From IMG/VR virus record IMGVR_UViG_3300044621_001939, positions 1 through 38,051 of that record: DNA of 38,051 bases. The stretch is one strand, 5' to 3'. The notes under the pieces are model-generated. The model worked only from the letters and a program-made list of their open reading frames with translations. It made no database searches and was not told the origin of the DNA. The first letter of the stretch is position 1; each line of letters begins with the position of its first letter. Of this stretch, positions 1 through 8,722 are shown piece after piece. A program made the translations under genes and the position numbers. This DNA comes from a virus.

Positions 1-127
1 CTTCAATGGACTTTCTGACCCTACCATTAACACCTATTCGGGTTCAGTGACGTATGAAACGCTTCAAGACTCGCAACTCGCTTTACTCATCGACCAACAA
101 AAGTATTTCGCATTTAAGGTCGATGAC
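1..127. repeat. Terminal overlap, copy 1 (circular assembly)
   Basis: Bases 1-127 are identical to 37925-38051. The repeat lies inside the major capsid gene, whose reading frame continues unbroken from the window end into base 128. This shows that the window is a closed circle of 37,924 bp written with a 127-base overlap, rather than a fragment. A length of 127 is a common maximum k-mer, which points to an assembly overlap and not a physical terminal repeat. Confidence 0.95.
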
Positions 128-703
128 ATCGAAAGAGCGCAAGAAAACATCGACAAAAAAGGTTCCCAAGCAGAACGCGCTGCTTATAAACTGCGTGAAA
201 CGTGCGATACGTATTTGATGGGACTTTACACGCAAGCGAATCACACTGTCACCGATGGTACGCTCGATTCGGCAACGATTCTTTCTGCTTGTTCAGCGGT
301 ACAACAAAAACTAGCAGAACAAAACGTACCTGAAACCGATATGTGGATGGTCATTCCCCCTTGGGTGCGAATTAAACTGCAATTAGCAGGCGTGAAATTC
401 CAGATCAATAACGGCATCAATGGCACTGGCGGACTCGCTTGGACCAAAGAACTTGGTTTTGATATTTATGTGACGAATCAAGTCATCAACGTCGGTACGG
501 TGGCGACTCCACAAAGTAAATGCATGGCAGGAAGCTATTCTTCGATTGCCTTTGCACAACAGATCATGGACACTGAAATGATTCGTTTGGAAACTCAATT
601 TGCCGATGCGGTGCGCGGATTACATGTGTACGGTGCCAAAGTTGTAAGACCTGATTTGCTCGTGCTTGCAGACTTCACATACGCCGCCGAAACTACGATT
701 TAA
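2..703 (+). CDS. Major capsid (coat) protein, C-terminal part; gene continues from the window end
   Basis: This is the C-terminal 233 residues of the coat protein. The reading frame is open from base 2, and the real start is the ATG at 37788 once the 127-base overlap is collapsed, giving 279 residues in total. The sequence resembles P22-type coat proteins with an HK97-like fold, which build the icosahedral shell. An ATG at 47 is internal and has no ribosome binding site. The gene follows the portal and scaffold genes and precedes a small beta-rich protein, the classic head order. The role rests on context plus resemblance, and I am fairly sure of it. Confidence 0.85.
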   Translation, partial: FNGLSDPTINTYSGSVTYETLQDSQLALLIDQQKYFAFKVDDIERAQENIDKKGSQAERAAYKLRETCDTYLMGLYTQANHTVTDGTLDSATILSACSAVQQKLAEQNVPETDMWMVIPPWVRIKLQLAGVKFQINNGINGTGGLAWTKELGFDIYVTNQVINVGTVATPQSKCMAGSYSSIAFAQQIMDTEMIRLETQFADAVRGLHVYGAKVVRPDLLVLADFTYAAETTI

Positions 704-727
704 TTTTAATTTAAGGAGGAAGTTCAC

Positions 728-1111
728 ATGACAGTTACAGTAACGAATACAACACTGACTGCATTTAACACCGAAGTCGTATTGACCAACAATCCAGCGA
801 CTTCAACCGTTGCAGATGCAACACAAGTATTTAACATCACACCAACCAAAGCCGATTATAAAGTGTTGATCGAAATTGTGAACGGTCCAACACATGGTGC
901 TGTCGCTTGGAGTATCGCTGCGGGCGATTATTGGGCAGCAGGAAGCACTAAAACAGGCTCTGTGGCACAAGCTACAACCGAAGTGATCATGTTAGAAGGT
1001 GCGAAGTACAAAACACAAGCAGGTGTCATTGCCATTACACTGACTCCAGCAAGCGGTAAAAGATTATTAACGGATCATGCGGCGGCGGTCAATTGCATCC
1101 AAATCGTTTAA
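728..1111 (+). CDS. Small beta-rich protein after the coat gene; head decoration candidate
   Basis: A 127-residue protein rich in Thr, Val and Ala, with alternating hydrophobic residues that suggest a beta-sandwich. It has no membrane segment and almost no charged clusters. It starts 24 bases after the coat stop behind a strong AAGGAGG site, and a rho-independent terminator follows ten bases after its stop, so coat and this gene end a transcription unit. Position and composition fit a capsid decoration or cement protein. I do not recognise the family, so the role is inferred from context. Confidence 0.55.
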   Translation: MTVTVTNTTLTAFNTEVVLTNNPATSTVADATQVFNITPTKADYKVLIEIVNGPTHGAVAWSIAAGDYWAAGSTKTGSVAQATTEVIMLEGAKYKTQAGVIAITLTPASGKRLLTDHAAAVNCIQIV

Positions 1112-1120
1112 ATGTAAAAG

Positions 1121-1145
1121 GGGCAGGGTGACCTGCCCTTTTTTT
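1121..1145 (+). terminator. Rho-independent terminator after the head genes
   Basis: Seven-bp stem GGGCAGG / CCTGCCC with a GTGA loop, followed by seven T residues. It separates the coat/decoration genes from the next head-tail genes, which would lower their expression relative to coat. Confidence 0.9.
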
Positions 1146-1165
1146 AGTTCAAAGGAGGGGAAAGA

Positions 1166-1459
1166 ATGAAACTAAGAACATTTTTCGGCGAGCCGAATTT
1201 ACTCGTGCGGTTTCAACCGCCCATCGGCAACATTCAGCATGTGCGTTTTAACGAAAAAGGCGAATTTACCACAGGAAATGAACGCGTGATTCAGCGATTT
1301 ATGCATAGATTTGACTCTGTTCCCGTCAACGAAGAAATCTCAACCCCCGAAGAAAGAACGTTTGCTTGTAAACAATGTGTTGAAACGTTTGAAACCAAAT
1401 CCGAGCTTTTATCTCATTACCGCAAAACTCATCCGGCCGCGCCAAAGAGCGGCACTTAA
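1166..1459 (+). CDS. C2H2 zinc-finger protein in the structural operon
   Basis: A 97-residue protein starting behind AAAGGAGGGG. The N-terminal 60 residues are a compact domain of unknown type. Residues about 68-91 form a textbook C2H2 finger: Cys-x2-Cys, twelve residues, then His-x4-His, with the usual hydrophobic positions (Phe before and within the finger, Leu before the first His). Such a finger could bind DNA or protein, or simply stabilise a small virion protein. It lies just after the decoration terminator and before other head-tail genes, so it may be a minor virion or connector-associated protein. Function unknown. Confidence 0.7.
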   Translation: MKLRTFFGEPNLLVRFQPPIGNIQHVRFNEKGEFTTGNERVIQRFMHRFDSVPVNEEISTPEERTFACKQCVETFETKSELLSHYRKTHPAAPKSGT

Positions 1460-1497
1460 CATTCGCGCCAAAAACCAGCACTTAAGGAGTGATTCAT

Positions 1498-1872
1498 TTG
1501 TCTACTTATATTCAACCGACCATGCCCGCAGGAGTAAGATTTACGACCCAAACCGTTACAATCGCAAACGGTGCATCCCTTTCAAATGAAGTCGATCTAG
1601 AAACCAAAACGTTAATCGCTATCGACATGCCAGCATCATGGACAGCGGCCAACTTGACTCTACAAGCCAGCGTCGACAACTCCACTTGGGACAACGTGTT
1701 TGACTCTCTCGGCACAGAGGTGACCATCACAGCTGCGGCGAGCAGATTCATCTTACTCAACCCTGCCGACTTTGTCTCCGTGCGCTACCTCAAAGTACGT
1801 AGTGGCACATCAGGGACACCTGTCAACCAAGGTGGAGCGAGGACAATCACACTTATCGTGAGGGCGATATGA
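1498..1872 (+). CDS. Beta-rich structural protein, unknown
   Basis: A 124-residue Thr/Ala/Ser-rich protein. I place the start at TTG 1498 because AAGGAG lies eight bases upstream; the GTG at 1489 overlaps that site and cannot use it. Alternating hydrophobic residues and a motif of the type 'SVDNSTWDNVFDSLG' suggest a beta-sandwich like those in phage fibre- or head-associated proteins. Its stop overlaps the start of the lectin-like gene (ATGA), so the two are translationally coupled and may act together on the particle surface. Family not recognised. Confidence 0.65.
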   Translation: MSTYIQPTMPAGVRFTTQTVTIANGASLSNEVDLETKTLIAIDMPASWTAANLTLQASVDNSTWDNVFDSLGTEVTITAAASRFILLNPADFVSVRYLKVRSGTSGTPVNQGGARTITLIVRAI

Positions 1873-2618
1873 GTCTACTTTTACTACGGAAAAGGTTTAA
1901 CCCTCGGAGCCTACCCAACCTCCAACTCTGGCTACCTGCCGACCGTATCAACCAAGCCAACAACACAGCAGTAGCAACATGGGCAGACCAAAGCGGAAAC
2001 GGCTATGACGCGACACAAGCCACCACAGCGGCGAGACCGACTTATATAGCGAGTGGGTTCAATGGGTTACCTGTGGTGAGGTTTGATGGGACGGATGACC
2101 ATTTAGGATTAAGCGGCGGGGCATTAGGATTATTAAAAAATGTAGCAGGAGCAACAATTTTTGTAGCGGTCAAATATTCAGCAACCGCAGTAAATGCTCC
2201 ATCCTTTTTTGCATCAAGAAATAGTACGTCAACTAGTGTAAGAATTTTAATACGTACGTCAACATCTCCAAAATACAATATGCAAGCGACAAGATTAGAC
2301 GCAGACACCGCGATAAATATGAATTCAGTTCAAGCGACTAACACCAATAGTGTTGTCATCCAGACAGCAAAAGCAGATTATTCAAATGCGACTTTAGAGC
2401 AATTTATCAACGGGACACTTGACGGGTCAACTACTTTCGCGACATCAGGTAATACAGAAAACGCGGATTCATTAGCAATTTTCTTGGGCAGAGTTTCCGC
2501 GACTTATTTAACAGGCGACATCGCCGAAATCATCGTCTACAATCGCGCACTAAACACAAGCGAGCTTGCACAAGTCCACAGATACCTTGCGAGAAAGTGG
2601 GGGATAGCCCTTGCGTAA
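1869..2618 (+). CDS. LamG/concanavalin-like lectin-domain structural protein
   Basis: A 249-residue protein. Residues about 15-245 show the pattern of laminin-G-like jelly-roll domains found in many phage surface proteins: an early 'LQLWLPAD' strand, 'ATWADQSGNGYDATQ', 'PVVRFDGTDD', and a C-terminal 'IVYNRALNTSEL' followed by a helix and 'YLARKWGI'. Such domains often bind carbohydrate, so the protein could be a head fibre or receptor-binding accessory. It is coupled to the previous gene by an ATGA overlap, and its 3' end overlaps the next gene's TTG start. The fold is fairly sure; the ligand is unknown. Confidence 0.75.
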   Translation: MSLLLLRKRFNPRSLPNLQLWLPADRINQANNTAVATWADQSGNGYDATQATTAARPTYIASGFNGLPVVRFDGTDDHLGLSGGALGLLKNVAGATIFVAVKYSATAVNAPSFFASRNSTSTSVRILIRTSTSPKYNMQATRLDADTAINMNSVQATNTNSVVIQTAKADYSNATLEQFINGTLDGSTTFATSGNTENADSLAIFLGRVSATYLTGDIAEIIVYNRALNTSELAQVHRYLARKWGIALA

Positions 2619-2865
2619 AGTGATAGTGATACCCAAGGCAGATAGAGACAGCGCGAACACATTCTGCAACTCCATCGGCGCAGAGGGTGAGACGTTTACG
2701 GTCAAGTTATACACAGGCGGAACACACACACACTTTATTTGCAATTGGCTAGTCAGCGATGCAGAAGCGGCGGAGATAGATAGTTATTTTGCGCTAGTGT
2801 TTGATGATGCCCAAACGGCAAAAACGAGTTTAGGACTGACTTTTAAAACGATTGAAGGTGATTAA
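2611..2865 (+). CDS. Small protein between lectin-like and connector genes
   Basis: An 84-residue acidic protein starting at TTG 2611 inside the end of the lectin gene, with a GGGGGAT sequence just upstream as ribosome binding site. It contains an Asp/Ala-rich C-terminal half. The next gene starts immediately after its stop, so it belongs to the same tightly packed structural operon. I do not recognise the family. A head completion or connector accessory role is possible from position only. Confidence 0.6.
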   Translation: MRKVIVIPKADRDSANTFCNSIGAEGETFTVKLYTGGTHTHFICNWLVSDAEAAEIDSYFALVFDDAQTAKTSLGLTFKTIEGD

Positions 2866-3783
2866 GTGGCGACTACGGCACAACAAGTCTTTGATTGGAC
2901 TATGGATTTAATTGATGAACGTTTAAACACGGGACTCATTAGCGCATCGGACACCATCTCTTACAATGTGAAGTCTCCTGGCATTTTGACGTTACTGCAA
3001 ACGGAGCTCATTAAACAAGGCGATGTGTATAGTACCTACTCGATCTCGAATTATCCTGTAAACAATCTGTTAGGACAGCGATCAAACTTTGATATTCGAC
3101 CGTTTGAAGGTACAGAGTTAACCTTTGTCGCCGACGGATCCGCAAAAGCATATTACTTTGAAGTAGACGATGATGCGACCGTGTATGTCGAAGATTTTAA
3201 CGGCGCTTGGAACACTCTGCAAACGGTAAATGCCGCACCAACAGCGAGTGGTTTTACTGCTTATAAAGGCATCGTCACACCTTCTAGCGGGGCGTATAAA
3301 AGCCGATTAAGGTTTGGTGGAACGTACTATTATCGAACCGTGAATCGAGCTTTATTTGGCGTTTCTTTCGCGTCAGCGAGTGATGTGCCTGATTACAGAG
3401 CATGGATATTAAAGCAAATGCCCTCTGACTTTAAGAGTGTAGATGAGATTATTCAAGAAAGTGTTGATGAATACGCGATTAATGCTTCTTACAAGTGGGA
3501 AGGCAAAAGAGATTTGTATATGGATTATTACTTTCAAGGCAATTTAAGAATCGTGTATCGACCGATTCCCGCAGTCATCACCGCATTAAGTGACACCCTT
3601 GTGTTAGATGATGTCACGGCGCGGATGGTGCTTCCGTTTGGGTTAGCCGCTCACTTGATGTTAGAAGAAAATGCGGCGACGGCGTCTTATTTTAATCAGC
3701 GATATGAAGAGTTAAAAAGGCAAGCCACGAAAGGTCCACCCTCACCCACAGAAAAGATTACAGATTTGTATGGGGGGTTATAA
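2866..3783 (+). CDS. Connector / tail-tube-like structural protein
   Basis: A 305-residue protein starting with GTG directly after the previous stop. It has a helical N-terminal segment, a central beta-rich region (about 80-175) and a helical C-terminal part ending in a Lys-rich tail. In podoviruses the protein encoded between coat and the gp10-like hub is usually a head-to-tail connector or tail tube component, and the size and order fit that. I see no definitive motif, so the call is by synteny. Confidence 0.6.
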   Translation: MATTAQQVFDWTMDLIDERLNTGLISASDTISYNVKSPGILTLLQTELIKQGDVYSTYSISNYPVNNLLGQRSNFDIRPFEGTELTFVADGSAKAYYFEVDDDATVYVEDFNGAWNTLQTVNAAPTASGFTAYKGIVTPSSGAYKSRLRFGGTYYYRTVNRALFGVSFASASDVPDYRAWILKQMPSDFKSVDEIIQESVDEYAINASYKWEGKRDLYMDYYFQGNLRIVYRPIPAVITALSDTLVLDDVTARMVLPFGLAAHLMLEENAATASYFNQRYEELKRQATKGPPSPTEKITDLYGGL

Positions 3784-5844
3784 ATGGCACAGGTCATTGT
3801 CCCTAGAGAACTGAAACCAACACAGATTGAAAAGTTTCTTGGACTCAATCAAGATACTTCAGGAGAAACCGAACTTCGTTTAGGCGAAAGCCCTGATATG
3901 GTCAATTTTAGGTTGACTGAAAATTATAAGCTAAAAAAAAGAAATGGATATACTCAGCAGTTTTCCTCGATTGGATCTCACACGGTGCAGGGGATGTGGT
4001 ACGGGAAAATATCAGGCGCGTTTTATTTTTTGTTTGCTGCCAACAGTGCGGTCTGGCTAAAACAGTCGATTCAAGGCACAGGGTATAACACGCTTGACAC
4101 GTCAACTTACACGAATGTCGATGTGGTGAAAACAACCGCGCTGATCGGGATTGCAGGAACGACCGCAGTCGATGCCGCAACGATTGTAAACAATTCAAGC
4201 GGAACAACTCTGACTGAAGTCGCTCAAGCGAACATCGACCTTGTCGCAAGCGTTGGGAAATATTATTACCACACCGACAACACACTCTGGTTTATTGTCG
4301 CAAAAGGCGCTTATGCCTCGATTGCCGCCGCACGAACAGCTTTAGGAACGGCGATCGCTTATGTGAAATTAGGTACACTCACGAACGCCAAGACTTCGTT
4401 CTTCGCGTTTAACAACAAAGTGTATCTATTAAACGGAACAGATTATAAGTCCTGGGATGGAACAACCTTCGGCGATGTAGCAGGATATATTCCTATTGTC
4501 GCAACAGCCACTCCACCTGCGGGTGGCGGAACAAGTAACGAAACGATTAATTTACTGACAGGAAAAAAAAGACAACTATTTAGCGGAAATAATAGCTCAA
4601 AAGATTATTATCTAGCCGAAACGGCATTGACTAGCGTGGATGTTGTGAAAGTAGGGGGTGTAGTGCAAACCTCTCCAACTAACTACAGTGTGAACTTAAC
4701 GACCGGTGTCGTGACGTTTGTTCATGCCCCTGCTACTGGAGTGAACAATGTCGATATTCAGTGGACTAAAGGAAGTGGCAGTCGAACTGAAATTACAGCG
4801 AATAAATTTGCGATGTTTTTCGGTGGAAAGAATGACACACGTATTTTTGTCTATGGAGATGGGAGTAACCGCTATTACTATACAGGGTTAGCGGATGGGG
4901 TACCAAGTGCGGAATATTTCCCTGCACTGAATTACCGGGAAGTCGGAAGTGACGAGTTTGCGGTAACCGATATTGTTCGTCAATATGACCGACAAATTAT
5001 CTACACGAATGGGAACGAAGCCTATTACTCGTACTACGACACGATTACGGTAAGTGGGAATGTTATTCCTGATTTCCCAACATTTCCTTTAAACCAAACG
5101 GTTGGCAATGTCGCTTATGGACAATGTCAGATTATTCAAAATAATCCATTTTCGATTCAAAATGGAGTTTATGAATGGGTCGCAACAAATGTCAGAGATG
5201 AACGCAATGCTGTCTACAAATCGAAGCGTGTGCAAACGTCGTTAGAACTTGTGGATCTCACGCAAGCGCTCACGATTGATTTTGAGATTCAAAAAGAGTA
5301 TTGGCTCACAATCACGAACAAAGTTTGGATTTATAACTATCAGCTTGATGCGTGGGTGTATTTTGAACTGCAAGACACACCAAGCTGTTACTTAATTGTA
5401 GATGATGAGCTCTACTTTGGCACAACGAATGGCACGATTATGAAATTTTCTTCTTCTGCACTGACTGACCAAGGCACCGCGATTGATGCTAGGTGGGAAA
5501 TGAACTTTTACAACTTTGAAGTGGATTATTTGCGTAAATATTTAAACGATATGTGGATCTCGATTAAACCTGAATCTTACACGAGTGTAGATGTGACGTA
5601 TCAGACCGATTTAGCTGTATTGACGACACCTTTTGTCGCGCAGTTTATTTTGTCTACGTTTTTAAGCATGAACTTCTCAAGTTTTAGCTTTTTAACGAAC
5701 TATAACCCGCAGCCTTTTCGCTTTAAGATTCGCGCAAAAAAATTCGTTTACTTTAAGCTCATTTGTGAGAATGATGAAACGAACGAAACATTAACGATTC
5801 TTTCCATCACACTTCCTGCTCGCATGGGAAGCAAAGTCAAATAA
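3784..5844 (+). CDS. Podoviral tail hub/stabilisation protein (P22 gp10-like)
   Basis: A 686-residue, beta-rich protein with many Tyr, Thr and Asn residues and repeated short strands. Its opening (aligned 'FLGLNQDTSGETELRLGESPDMVNFRL' type pattern, followed by a Lys-rich 'KLKKRNGY' turn) is typical of phage proteins that begin by listing per-position values on a beta-propeller-like scaffold, as in the P22 gp10 and T7 tail-tube-B group. Such proteins plug the portal and form the short tail hub. It starts one codon after the previous stop and is followed 12 bases later by the fibre gene. The general role is likely; the exact homologue is uncertain. Confidence 0.65.
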   Translation: MAQVIVPRELKPTQIEKFLGLNQDTSGETELRLGESPDMVNFRLTENYKLKKRNGYTQQFSSIGSHTVQGMWYGKISGAFYFLFAANSAVWLKQSIQGTGYNTLDTSTYTNVDVVKTTALIGIAGTTAVDAATIVNNSSGTTLTEVAQANIDLVASVGKYYYHTDNTLWFIVAKGAYASIAAARTALGTAIAYVKLGTLTNAKTSFFAFNNKVYLLNGTDYKSWDGTTFGDVAGYIPIVATATPPAGGGTSNETINLLTGKKRQLFSGNNSSKDYYLAETALTSVDVVKVGGVVQTSPTNYSVNLTTGVVTFVHAPATGVNNVDIQWTKGSGSRTEITANKFAMFFGGKNDTRIFVYGDGSNRYYYTGLADGVPSAEYFPALNYREVGSDEFAVTDIVRQYDRQIIYTNGNEAYYSYYDTITVSGNVIPDFPTFPLNQTVGNVAYGQCQIIQNNPFSIQNGVYEWVATNVRDERNAVYKSKRVQTSLELVDLTQALTIDFEIQKEYWLTITNKVWIYNYQLDAWVYFELQDTPSCYLIVDDELYFGTTNGTIMKFSSSALTDQGTAIDARWEMNFYNFEVDYLRKYLNDMWISIKPESYTSVDVTYQTDLAVLTTPFVAQFILSTFLSMNFSSFSFLTNYNPQPFRFKIRAKKFVYFKLICENDETNETLTILSITLPARMGSKVK

Positions 5845-5856
5845 GGAGGACCAATT

Positions 5857-6891
5857 ATGGCGATTACTCCCATTAGTACGAACATGGCGATTATTCAAGC
5901 GTTAGCGGACCTGCCGAATGCTACAGGTGGTTTAAGCGCATCGCAGTTAAAAGCGAAGTTTGATGAAGGCGGCGAAGCACTTAAAACGTATATCAATAAC
6001 ACGCTCATTCCTGCCCTTGCAGCCACCACAAACGGCTCTAGCGGTGCTGACCAAATTGGGGCGACCCAAGTGTTAGCTGGTAGCGGCACGACCGTACAAG
6101 ACATCCTAGAATGGCTCTATACGCAAGTGACAAATGTAACACTCGGACAAATTCCAGACGGCTCACTCACTGACGTGAAACTCAGTAATGCTGCAGGGCA
6201 AATTAAAGCAACTGCACTTCTTAAAACAGGCGACACAATGACGGGGGCACTCACTCTTAGCGGTAGTCCTTCAGGAACAAACGAAGCGGCAACCAAAGGA
6301 TATGTCGATACGGCCGTTGCTGGCGTTGATTTATCTTCACGCGTAGCGAAAGCTGGCGACACGATGACAGGAGCCTTAACAATGCCAGCAGGGACGGCGG
6401 CGGCTCCAACAATCAAAGACGTGAACGACACGGACACGGGTATCTTTTTTCCATCGGCGGGGAAATTCGGCATTTCGACCAATGGATCGTCGCGTCTTGA
6501 GGTAGATACGGCAGGGATTGTCACCATCGGGGGAACGAATGTTGGCGCAAAACTTCTTAGTTTTACAAGTCCAAACGGGGGTATTACCAACACCGCTTAT
6601 CAAAATATAGTTAGTTTTATCTGGAACTCTGCTTACGGAACGAATTGCACCATTTACTTTGAAGTGAATGGATATGGAACGCAAAATGGAAGCACCGCAT
6701 CGTTTGAACTGTATAACACGACCGATGCGACACAAGTCGTAGAAGTCACAACGACAGCTACTGCTCTTACAACCATGATGACTTCATCTGCCATTTCTTT
6801 AACAAACGGTAAAACCTACACGATTCGTGCTAAACATGCCGTAGGTGGACAAACGGCAGTTTTGAATTGTGGATACTTAAAAATTGTTTAA
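5857..6891 (+). CDS. Tail fibre / receptor-binding protein
   Basis: A 344-residue protein behind AAGGAGG. The N-terminal 90 residues, which contain a helical segment, likely attach it to the tail. Two copies of the phage fibre motif 'GDTMTGALT' occur at about residues 126 and 168, with an intervening 'TKGYVDT' segment, typical of trimeric fibres of the collar/fibre-repeat type. The C-terminal 130 residues are beta-rich and would form the receptor-binding tip. It is followed by a 56-residue companion gene whose ribosome site overlaps its stop (TAAGGAGG). Confidence 0.8.
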   Translation: MAITPISTNMAIIQALADLPNATGGLSASQLKAKFDEGGEALKTYINNTLIPALAATTNGSSGADQIGATQVLAGSGTTVQDILEWLYTQVTNVTLGQIPDGSLTDVKLSNAAGQIKATALLKTGDTMTGALTLSGSPSGTNEAATKGYVDTAVAGVDLSSRVAKAGDTMTGALTMPAGTAAAPTIKDVNDTDTGIFFPSAGKFGISTNGSSRLEVDTAGIVTIGGTNVGAKLLSFTSPNGGITNTAYQNIVSFIWNSAYGTNCTIYFEVNGYGTQNGSTASFELYNTTDATQVVEVTTTATALTTMMTSSAISLTNGKTYTIRAKHAVGGQTAVLNCGYLKIV

Positions 6892-6902
6892 GGAGGTTTC
6901 TC

Positions 6903-7073
6903 ATGACTCGTTATTTTGTATCTATTGATGAAAACGGAAAACCGCTAAACGGTTCAACGACAAGAGATGACCAAGTTCATGAATTTTATGCGTATGAAGT
7001 GACGGAAGAAATCTGGAACAATCAGGGGAATTATCAATTTATTGACCGAGAATGGGTAAAAATTGAACAGTAA
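6903..7073 (+). CDS. Small fibre-associated protein
   Basis: A 56-residue acidic protein. The start is ATG 6903, seven bases after AAGGAGG; an upstream in-frame ATG at 6867 lies inside the fibre gene without a ribosome site. It is rich in Tyr, Trp and Glu and has a predicted strand-turn-helix character. Its position directly after the fibre suggests a fibre chaperone or tip accessory, but this is inference only. Confidence 0.6.
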   Translation: MTRYFVSIDENGKPLNGSTTRDDQVHEFYAYEVTEEIWNNQGNYQFIDREWVKIEQ

Positions 7074-7085
7074 GGAGTGAACACA

Positions 7086-8720
7086 ATGGCTGTTGTTCAA
7101 AATCCGAATGAATTAGGTTATCGCAAAACAATTGAAGATGAAATTCGTCGTAAAGCGATGTTAGGAGACCCACTTGCTACAAAAGATCCAAACAATCAAA
7201 AGATTTATGATCAGTATCGCAAACAGTTCGATACTGAAATTCAACGAAAAGCACTCAAAGGCGAGGCATTAACAAACCCGAATGCTTATAATCAGGCGAT
7301 GTATGACAAGTTTGTCGCAGACAACATAACGAATACAACGACCAACACGAATACAGATAACAATCAAGTCGGCGACGTAGGTAAAAGTGATAATACACAA
7401 ACGAATACAGGAACAACTACACAAACTGCTACACAAACACCACAAAACTATATCGAAGGACTGACTAAAGCGAAAAGAGACGCTCAAATAGCCTCTCTTT
7501 CACAAAGTCGCGATCAAGCATTATCAAACTTACAAGGCGAAAAAGAAGGCATCGCACCGAAGTATTATGATGCTAGAAATCAACTAGCGGCTAGATCGCA
7601 ACAAGACGCACGCAATTTCGCTGAGTATATGGCGGCTAGGGGCGGCACAACATCAGGGGCTAATGCACAAGCTACACTGATGAACAACATGTCTCTACAG
7701 GGTAATTTAGGCGATTTAGGGCGACAAGAAACACAAGCTTTCGGGGATATTGCAAGAAGAGAAAGTGACGTGCGTAATCAGTATCTAAATAACTTGAATC
7801 AAGCGGAAGCTGGCATCCTTAGCGACCGCATGAACTTACTGTTAAATGACTATTACCGCGCACAAGAACGCGGTGACAGACTCACGCAACAAGCGATTCA
7901 AAATGAATTTGCACGCGCAGGATTAACCGGATTTTTAGGGGATCAGCGTACACTCGCAGGACAAGGATTTGACCGCGGAGTATTAGAAAGTGACCGCTCA
8001 TATGACCGCGGAGTGCTAGAAAGTGATCGCTCAAACGATAATTGGAATAGACAGTTCATGGCAGACATCACAGGCACTTATGTCGATGCTGATGGTGTGG
8101 TTCGTCAAACGACAGCGGAACAACAAAGGCAATTAGCACAGCTTTGGGCACTCGCTGACCAGACGGGTGTCATAGGCGCACAATTAGGTGAAATTTACGG
8201 ACTTCCTGCAAATACACCGACCATGTCAGGAAAACAATTTATACTCAATGAGAAGCAAACCAATGCGAATATTGCTAATGCTAATTCCAGACTCGCACTT
8301 GACCAGCAACAAACGAATCAAAGTATCGCCAATGCTCAAACTTCACAAAATCAAGACAACATCAATACTCTCCTAAACATCTGGGAAATGTCAGGCGTCG
8401 CACCCAAAGGATTAGAAGCATATGGCGTACCTGAAGGAACAGCGTATAACAAACAAACAAGCTCAAGTGTAAGCTCAGGAGCAACAAGTACAGTAGATGC
8501 AAGAACATCAAATACAAACAAAGTGAAACTGAAAAATAATCTTGAAAATGGTGAATGGCTAGAAAAAGAAATAAATAAAGCTAGATCAGATACAGGAAAT
8601 CCTGATTTGACTAAATTAGAAGTCGCAGAGATGATTTTAACAATTTCTAGTGATCAATTAAGCGATAAGGATTACAACGAACTGTATCAGTATATTTATG
8701 AAACATTTGGAGATGATTAA
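7086..8720 (+). CDS. Internal virion / ejection-type protein with coiled coils
   Basis: A 544-residue, Gln/Asn/Asp-rich protein. I choose ATG 7086 because AAGGAG lies eight bases upstream; the GTG at 7077 overlaps the site. Features in order: a duplicated N-terminal helix-turn region (about 1-75), a Thr/Asn/Gln-rich linker (about 80-125), a long helical middle (about 130-270) with Gly-rich 'RGGTTSGA', a short repeat of 'DRGVLESDRS' at about 300-318, and a Gln/Asn-rich helix and tail. It sits before the giant virion protein, as ejected pilot proteins do in podoviruses. Role inferred from context. Confidence 0.6.
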   Translation: MAVVQNPNELGYRKTIEDEIRRKAMLGDPLATKDPNNQKIYDQYRKQFDTEIQRKALKGEALTNPNAYNQAMYDKFVADNITNTTTNTNTDNNQVGDVGKSDNTQTNTGTTTQTATQTPQNYIEGLTKAKRDAQIASLSQSRDQALSNLQGEKEGIAPKYYDARNQLAARSQQDARNFAEYMAARGGTTSGANAQATLMNNMSLQGNLGDLGRQETQAFGDIARRESDVRNQYLNNLNQAEAGILSDRMNLLLNDYYRAQERGDRLTQQAIQNEFARAGLTGFLGDQRTLAGQGFDRGVLESDRSYDRGVLESDRSNDNWNRQFMADITGTYVDADGVVRQTTAEQQRQLAQLWALADQTGVIGAQLGEIYGLPANTPTMSGKQFILNEKQTNANIANANSRLALDQQQTNQSIANAQTSQNQDNINTLLNIWEMSGVAPKGLEAYGVPEGTAYNKQTSSSVSSGATSTVDARTSNTNKVKLKNNLENGEWLEKEINKARSDTGNPDLTKLEVAEMILTISSDQLSDKDYNELYQYIYETFGDD

Positions 8721-8722
8721 AA

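Noticed and set aside
1-127. Physical direct terminal repeat as in T7
   Set aside because: It lies inside the coat gene and matches a common assembly k-mer length. A real terminal repeat would rarely disrupt the coat gene.
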